Origin: Liquidambar formosana
Taxonomy: Eukaryota; Streptophyta; Magnoliopsida; Saxifragales; Altingiaceae
Assembly (NCBI GenBank): GCA_039720395.1
Contig: CM077832.1
Location: 33,649,758-33,713,757, forward strand
Direction: 5' to 3'
Length of the DNA stretch: 64,000 nucleotides
Shown piece by piece: positions 58,425 through 64,000 of this stretch (positions within the stretch are counted from its first letter, which is position 1; every line of letters starts with the position of its first letter). The position numbers were made by a program, and so were the translations under genes. Under the pieces are notes generated by a model. It did no database searches. It was not told where the DNA came from and worked only from the letters and a program-made list of their open reading frames with translations.

Positions 58425-58789
58425 GGAGATCTAGTTTCAATCGTGAAGGCGAAGGACGATGGACAGCGACCCCTACACTTGCAACGGCCATTCCTGCTCC
58501 TAAATACCAACGACGGAATGATTTGGAGAAGAAGAACACTTGCCAAACTGATGGTGGAAGATGGGTTTCCCAGATCGCGTGAGATGAAGTCGGTGAAATG
58601 TGGAAGCTCCCAAATCGCCAAAGGTAGAGGAGGGCGGGATGTGAGCTAGTTTTGGCAAAGAAATTGCCGCCCATCCTATTTTTCTTCTCAGATCTGGTAT
58701 GCGGGTTAGGTCGACCCATTTCCGTATGGGGTTAGCGGGTCCTTAAGCTATCACCCGTTGAATGAGCAGCAAATAGAATGAACGGCCAG

Positions 58790-58832
58790 ATCAGCACGTG
58801 CTGATATAGTCCTACATCAGCACGTGCTGATG
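58790..58832. promoter_or_regulatory. Twin G-box palindromes
   Basis: ATCAGCACGTGCTGAT (58790-58805) and CATCAGCACGTGCTGATG (58815-58832), two perfect dyads centred on CACGTG, 26 bases apart centre to centre. CACGTG is the plant G-box bound by bZIP/bHLH factors. No gene start is securely placed nearby. Confidence 0.6.
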
Positions 58833-58908
58833 GAATCACTTTTGTATATATATATATTTTTGGGGAGAGGGTTGAGAGTAATGATAGATGTGGTTATTGT
58901 TTCTTGTT

Positions 58909-59120
58909 CAATTTTTCAAATGGATGTGTGCCTGTGAGTGTGAGTGAGAGAGAAGGGTACTAGGCACGTGGGACTGAATTAACAGACAATTCGACACGTA
59001 GGCCTAGGAGTAAAGGCTTTCATTGATCTTTGAATAAAATAATGCATGTAGGAATTCCAAAACAATTAAACTTATAAGACTTGCAATAATATATAAATCT
59101 ACAATGAAAATGTAGTATTC
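58909..59120 (+). repeat. Direct repeat, copy 1
   Basis: Begins caatttttcaaatggatgtg and ends caatgaaaatgtagtattc. Copy 2 is at 59746-59952, about 85 percent alike by eye, with a run lost around aggcctaggagtaaagg. Confidence 0.8.
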
Positions 59121-59745
59121 CCTAATTTAAAATTCAAATGAATCAGTGTGTTCAAAGGTCAAAGTTAAATGTTAGCAATTTCTTAGAAAATGTTAAAGGG
59201 CCGATTGTTGTTCAAATGATATCAAGCCGTCATTTGAGGAAAGTTATTTTGAAAAAGTAAATTTGGATAAAAATTAGATAATTGATTAACATTAAGTTCA
59301 TTTAATGAAATTTTTTACTACATTAGTTTACCAAATTACAACGTCATTTGAGAAAATAAATTTAGACAAAAAAATCTAAACTTTATAGCTAGCATTTCAT
59401 ATTCAAATTTTAAAATTTACAAAAATTATTTTTTATTCTTTTTAAAATTGTATTGATGTGTATATCATCTCAACTGCCTCTTCTATATTTCGGTAAACTA
59501 AGAATTTTCTTCAAACAAAAAAATGTTTTTTTTTTTTTTTTTTTTTTTTTCCCTACTCTCGGGGTAACGCAGTTAAGAACTTCGTCACAGATGGAAGATT
59601 GAAACAATTGACTGTGAACGGAACGTCTCGATCTTCTAGTGAGTCTTAGTTGACTCGGAACGGTCTCCAACGACCGCACTGCTTTTGTCAACATCAATAA
59701 TTTCCTGGATGGCTCCAATTACATCACTCTTTGGTTTACTTCATT

Positions 59746-59952
59746 CAATTTTTCAAATGGATGTGTGCGTTAGTGTGAGTGAGAGAGAAGGGGATTAGGC
59801 ACGTGGGATTGAACTATCAGACAATTCAACATGGAGGCATTCATTGATATTTGAATAAAATAATACATGTGGGAATTCCAAATCAATCAGACTTACAAGA
59901 CTAGTAATAATATTGAGGTATTTGATAAATCTACAATGAAAATGTAGTATTC
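59746..59952 (+). repeat. Direct repeat, copy 2
   Basis: Partner of 58909-59120. The 625 bases between include a 30-base poly-T run (59526-59551); a second mixed poly-T run (59958-59992) follows this copy. Confidence 0.8.
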
Positions 59953-59961
59953 AAAAGCCTT

Positions 59962-59992
<31 letters not shown>

Positions 59993-60655
59993 ACATTGAA
60001 GGGGAATTGATCCTCAAAACCTATGATTACCTATGCCCTACTCACATTGATTTCATCACGAGGCCACAAGGGTCGATGGTAGCATTCAAAAAATACTCCA
60101 AGAAAAAATTGTCACACTACAAAAATATCCACTATTGCCGGCTATATTTCACCGGCTGGTTTTGTCTGGCCGGCCAGAAAGGGTTTTCCCGGCATATTTT
60201 ACAGCCGGCACATGGGGTACAGGTGATTTCATGTACTTACCCAAAAAAAAAACAAAAAAAAGGGAAAGTGAAAGCAATTCACGCCAACAGCCCTTCTCCC
60301 TCAGATCTGATCCGATCGGATCTGTTCTCTCTTCTCTCTCACCTTCGATCAGATTAGAAATTGGTTAGATCTGATCTCTCTCTCTCACCCTCGATCTCAT
60401 CTCTCTTCTCTCTCACCCTCGATCTCATCTCGGAAGCGTTAGAAATCGGAGGTGTTTTGCTTCGGACTCTAAATCTCACATCTCTCACAGCGATGATGAA
60501 ACTCATCTGGTAAAGCTTAAGGTGAGATTTTCTGCTATGTATGAACGATTTTGACTTAATTTTGTGGTCTGATTTTCTGCTATAAGGTGAGATTTACCAA
60601 ACGGGCCCTTAGAGTTTGATTTTCGGTGGTTGATTTTGTGCTGATGTTGTTATAG

Positions 60656-60740
60656 GGGTGGGAAGAAGGCGAAGGGCTTGGGAAAGAGAAGCAAGGGATC
60701 AAAGGATATGTGAGAGTCGAAAACAAACAGGACACTTCAG
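60656..60740 (+). pseudogene. G-patch protein exon fragment
   Basis: An exon with a TTATAG acceptor and a GGTTTTC donor encodes [19 protein letters not shown] then [10 protein letters not shown], the full glycine-rich core of a plant G-patch (D111) RNA-processing protein. No start or other exon of that gene is found around it, so it looks captured. The exon itself has no stop. Confidence 0.65.
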
Positions 60741-61346
60741 GTTTTCTTCTTCACCATTCACTTTTTGCGCCGTTTGGTTAATGAGAAAAGGTAGGGCTGT
60801 GATTCTCATGAATTCATGATTGATAATATAGTTCAATTTTCGGAGCCATCACCATAATTGATAATATAGTTCAATTTTTCATGAATTCATGAAATGCCAC
60901 AAGATAATCATGATTTCTGAATTCAAGCATTTCTAATATGGTTCAGATACAAATATTATAGTACTGTTGTTCAACCTGGTAGAGCCTTTTATGTACCTTC
61001 ACAGCTTATTGAAATTGGGCAATGACTTTTAATGTTTTATGCTCTCCAGTTTCTGAAATTCAACTAAACGATGGTTTGAAAATCATAGGTTTCTCAGCAA
61101 CCAAACAGAGAGTATTTTTGTTGGTTTTGTGTATGTAGATTGATTTAGCTACACACATAGGTTTCCTTGTAGGAACTTCACCCTACTTTCTTCTGCTTGG
61201 TTCCCGAGAAAATGTTGGGCAAGAAAACAAAATGAAAAAAAAAATGAAATTTCTAGTGTTACTACTCATTTTTTACGTCGTTATTGGTTATACATCTAAT
61301 TATCACATGATAGGACCTGAAATATTGATTTTGTTTCTCCTAGCAG
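60741..61346. other. Spacer between the two captured exons
   Basis: AT-rich intron-like sequence. The repeated phrase aattgataatatagttcaat occurs twice near 60820-60880. Confidence 0.4.
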
Positions 61347-61431
61347 GTGTGGACACTGTAAAAGGCTTGCTCCAGAGTATGATAAACTCGGTGCAAGCTT
61401 CAAGAAGGCAAAATCTGTTTTGATTGGAAAG
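61347..61431 (+). pseudogene. Protein disulfide isomerase exon fragment (CGHC active site)
   Basis: An exon with a CTAGCAG acceptor and GGTTAGC donor encodes [18 protein letters not shown] then [10 protein letters not shown], i.e. the redox-active CGHC of the first thioredoxin domain of plant PDI-like 2 proteins and the helix after it. The preceding FYAPW exon and the following VDCDE exon are absent. It is a captured or relic exon, open but orphaned. Confidence 0.7.
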
Positions 61432-63058
61432 GTTAGCTCTTCAAATTCCCAAATCCTTGGTTTTATGTATGGAGATTGTTACTGCAGTGGTTCTTGTATG
61501 GAGATACTGGGATATGTCATGGTTCTTAACAAAAAATTTAAAATGGTTTTATTTCATGGTTCTTAAACCTTTTTTTTTTTTGGGTTGAAATGTTTGCATA
61601 TTTTCGTGGGGTAATTTTACCCCACTCTGATTTGGTGTGCTTGTTTGAATCCAAATTTAGGCAGTGTGCCAACCAGAATAAGTAGAAATCTTTCTTTTCT
61701 GAAGAAATTTACATAATTGAGTTGAACATGAGAGCAATAAGGTATAAATTGGGCCCACAACATTCCATCCGTGCTTAGTTATATTCTTTCTGTTTTCCTT
61801 TATTTGTATTTTTATCTATTTATGATTTTTTTTTTTTTTATATACATATATCAAGAGATTATGAGATATTTATACATCTATTAATCCATTAAGCACGTAT
61901 AATTCCTTTATCGCATAAGTATGAGATAATTACAAAACATGAATCTATAGGATAGCCTTGACAAAAAAATAATAAAAATTAAATTTAATATCTCTTGATA
62001 GATAAGAGGTCTACCACTCCATTGGTCCACCCTCTTAGTTATTTTTATTTTTATTTTATTTTTTTGTGCTAAGTTTTTAGATGGGTTTTTCTTGGACTTC
62101 TTTTCTGCAAATTCACATGCACATATCTCTATCAGGTTTAGAGAGGTTTTTGACACTATTCTGAACATTTTCTTCCAAGTGGTTGGGATTTTACACTCTT
62201 CACTAGTTAATGTTTGACAGAGAGGCTGCAGGCGCAGCAGTAGAAATCATCTATCCTCATTCATTGTCACTTTTCCAAGATCTTGAAATATCAATCCTCT
62301 CTCTCATTGCACAATCTAGTCCCCATGGCAATAAATCCTTCAAATCCTTCATGATATTAATAGGGTATAGGAATAAGAAAATAGCAAAAAAAACCCCTGT
62401 AAATCACTAAGTTCAACCAAATCCAATAGGCCCCATCTCTGATCCTTCACCACAACTCAAAAGCTCCAAAAAACCTTTTTGTTTTTTTCCTCTTTCCTTT
62501 GCTGTTTTCCTTGTACTTATTTCCCGAAGCCAGCCAATCTCTCCCTCCTCCAAGACCCTATATGACCTTTTTGAGCTTTAGCCTTTTGCTTTATATCGTC
62601 CTCTAATTAGAAAGTCCTGAAAAACGAGAATGGTAGAGTCCAATTGATTCAGGAAGTTCATGAGGATTGAAAGAAAACCATTTGATTTTTGGAGAATGCA
62701 ATGGCCCAAGTCTAGAAAAACTCAAAGACCAAGCAACATATTGAATCACAACCCAATCCAGCCCTTACCTGGAGGCAGGGGCGGAGGGAGGGGGGATCAA
62801 AGGGGAGCAATTGACCAAATTATTATTATATGGTTGTCTTGCAAGAATATATATATGATTTTTATCATGTCTAGATATCTGAATGAATAAAACCTCGACT
62901 ATGCCTAAGCCAGAATGTTAAAGTGAACAGTGAGAATATCATGAAACAAAACAACCAAACAGAGGGTCATGAATTTTATTTACTGAATTTCAAAATCTTA
63001 TTTATTGAATTTAATATTTGTGCCTTGTTTTTGTTGTCTCTTCACTCTGTGGTGGTAG
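61432..63058. other. No supported gene
   Basis: AT-rich with poly-T runs (61569-61580, 61828-61840) and a G-rich patch near 62772-62800. No exon recognised. Confidence 0.4.
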
Positions 63059-64000
63059 TATCAGGAGTTCTTCTACTGGTTTTAGTCAGCTGGTGCATTA
63101 TTCGGAAGAGGGCAGCTTGGACTTTAAGAGGTAAATATTTCATTCTCCCTAAAAACCAAATTATTAAAAGTTCTTTTGAATATAGCTTCAATATCAATTA
63201 CTCTCTCAGATTTTTGTGGCTAGTATTTCCAATCTCAAGTTGCTGCAGTTTCCCCTAATCCAACAGTCATTAATAGACAATTTATAGAGGAACTTGTGCA
63301 TGGAATACTTAGTCAAGTAATAAACCTGAGGGACTCTCTTGTGTCATTTCATAGGTTCTGATAACCAAACATGTTATATACAAAACACTATATTCTGTTA
63401 GTGCATGCTCCTTTTTTGCCCAACTTTACTAGTAGATGATGCATTTTTATTTCTCTGTAATGAGAGCGTAAACATGTACACAATGTTAAATAGGCTTTCA
63501 TGGTTTTTAGCTTTTCCTTTTCCGTTTTGTTTTGTGTTTTTTTTTTTTTTTTTGGGGAGGGGGGGGTGCCCATTTTTGTACTTCTCTGTTTTATCCAATG
63601 CATGAAAAGAAAGGCCTAAGTGGCTGTGGTTGGCCTACTTTATTAAGATCTACAGGTCTATATGTCCTGTTGTGTTACTATTTTTTCAATTTAGTTATTA
63701 GTCTTTCAGAGATTCATATATAGAGCTTCTTACAATGCATGTTTTAACATTGGTTGTTAAGGTTTAGTATCTCTATGTCTCATATATGATAGAATATTAC
63801 TCACTTCTTTTCTTTTAGTTTGTAACAGTACAAAGCAATAAACTGTTGTGAATTAAACAAGAAAAGTTCTGCAAATGGATCTAATGAAACATTTATTTAT
63901 TTACTTTTTTGCAGGTTTCAGAGGGGTTGTTTCTCATAAAATCAGTAGCAAGCATGTTGAGTGGGATTCAGGCAGCTGTGGGTGTTCTATTCTTTTGTTC
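63059..64000 (+). pseudogene. Two exon-like segments of an unrecognised membrane-type protein
   Basis: Segment 1 (63059-63130, GTAAAT donor) encodes a hydrophobic stretch SGVLLLVLVSW then CIIRKRAAWTLR. Segment 2 (from 63915, TTTTTTGCAG acceptor, running off the window) encodes FRGVVSHKISSKHVEWDSG and a cysteine pair. The codon split by the intron is completed correctly. I do not recognise the protein; it may be a third captured fragment or part of a gene to the right. The acceptor of segment 1 is uncertain. Confidence 0.3.

Larger units (their letters stand above)
60115..64000 (+). mobile_element. CACTA transposon, left end (other end outside window)
   Basis: The terminus CACTACAAAAATATCC at 60115 is followed by a cluster of GCCGGC/CCGGCT words (60146-60220), the subterminal repeats typical of CACTA elements. 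Behind it lie single exons from at least two unrelated genes, no transposase, and no matching TTTTTGTAGTG end before 64000. The right limit is therefore unknown and the assignment of everything downstream to the element is inference. Confidence 0.55.

Noticed and set aside
57864..58719. Minus-strand open frames rich in F/L/S
   Set aside because: They arise from purine-rich tracts in the tandem duplication and match nothing recognisable.

Overview
This is nuclear DNA of a flowering plant, most likely a dicot. It is AT-rich, has spliceosomal introns, plant Ty3/gypsy retrotransposons of the Tat/Ogre type, a CACTA terminus and broken pieces of plant genes (WAPL, RECA, Ulp1-like, G-patch, PDI). 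I cannot name the species.

Layout. 1-1413: AT-rich sequence with a GA microsatellite. 1419-4619: solo LTR of a related family (5-bp duplication ACATG). 4625-7465: short repeats and broken exons of RECA-like and WAPL-like genes, both minus strand. 7471-49247: two roughly 20-kb retrotransposons of one family, nested and in opposite orientation. Element 1 (pol on minus, duplication GGTAC) has element 2 (pol on plus, duplication GGGTC) inside its 5' LTR. Element 2's 5' LTR was in turn hit by a 1657-bp solo LTR (duplication TTGTG). The nest lies between two WAPL-like exons, so it entered an intron of that gene or gene fragment. 51463-56268: decayed minus-strand gene with a plant-mobile-domain-like N-terminal region and an Ulp1/C48 protease C-terminal region. 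57800-59952: local duplications. From 60115: a CACTA end followed by single exons of a G-patch protein and a protein disulfide isomerase, which looks like a gene-capturing (Pack-type) CACTA.

The most interesting system is the retrotransposon family. Each element has 2.7-kb LTRs, a primer site resembling the 3' end of tRNA-Arg, gag, a protease with a G-patch segment, a 169-bp candidate intron that would join protease to reverse transcriptase in frame, then RT, RNase H and integrase. Between integrase and the 3' LTR each carries two genes on the opposite strand: a seven-exon plant-mobile-domain (PMD) gene of 568 codons, open in both copies, and a single-exon DUF7745-like gene with one different nonsense codon in each copy. 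An 80-bp near-perfect palindrome built on GACGG/CCGTC occurs in every LTR and again just upstream of both antisense genes (8 copies). The unrelated solo LTR at 1419-4619 has an 80-bp palindrome at the equivalent place with the same outer arms but a different core. This suggests a shared cis-regulatory module linking retroelement transcription to the cargo genes. That link is inference; the palindromes are directly visible.

Exon limits, LTR limits and duplications were read by eye. Family names rest on recognised motifs, not on searches.
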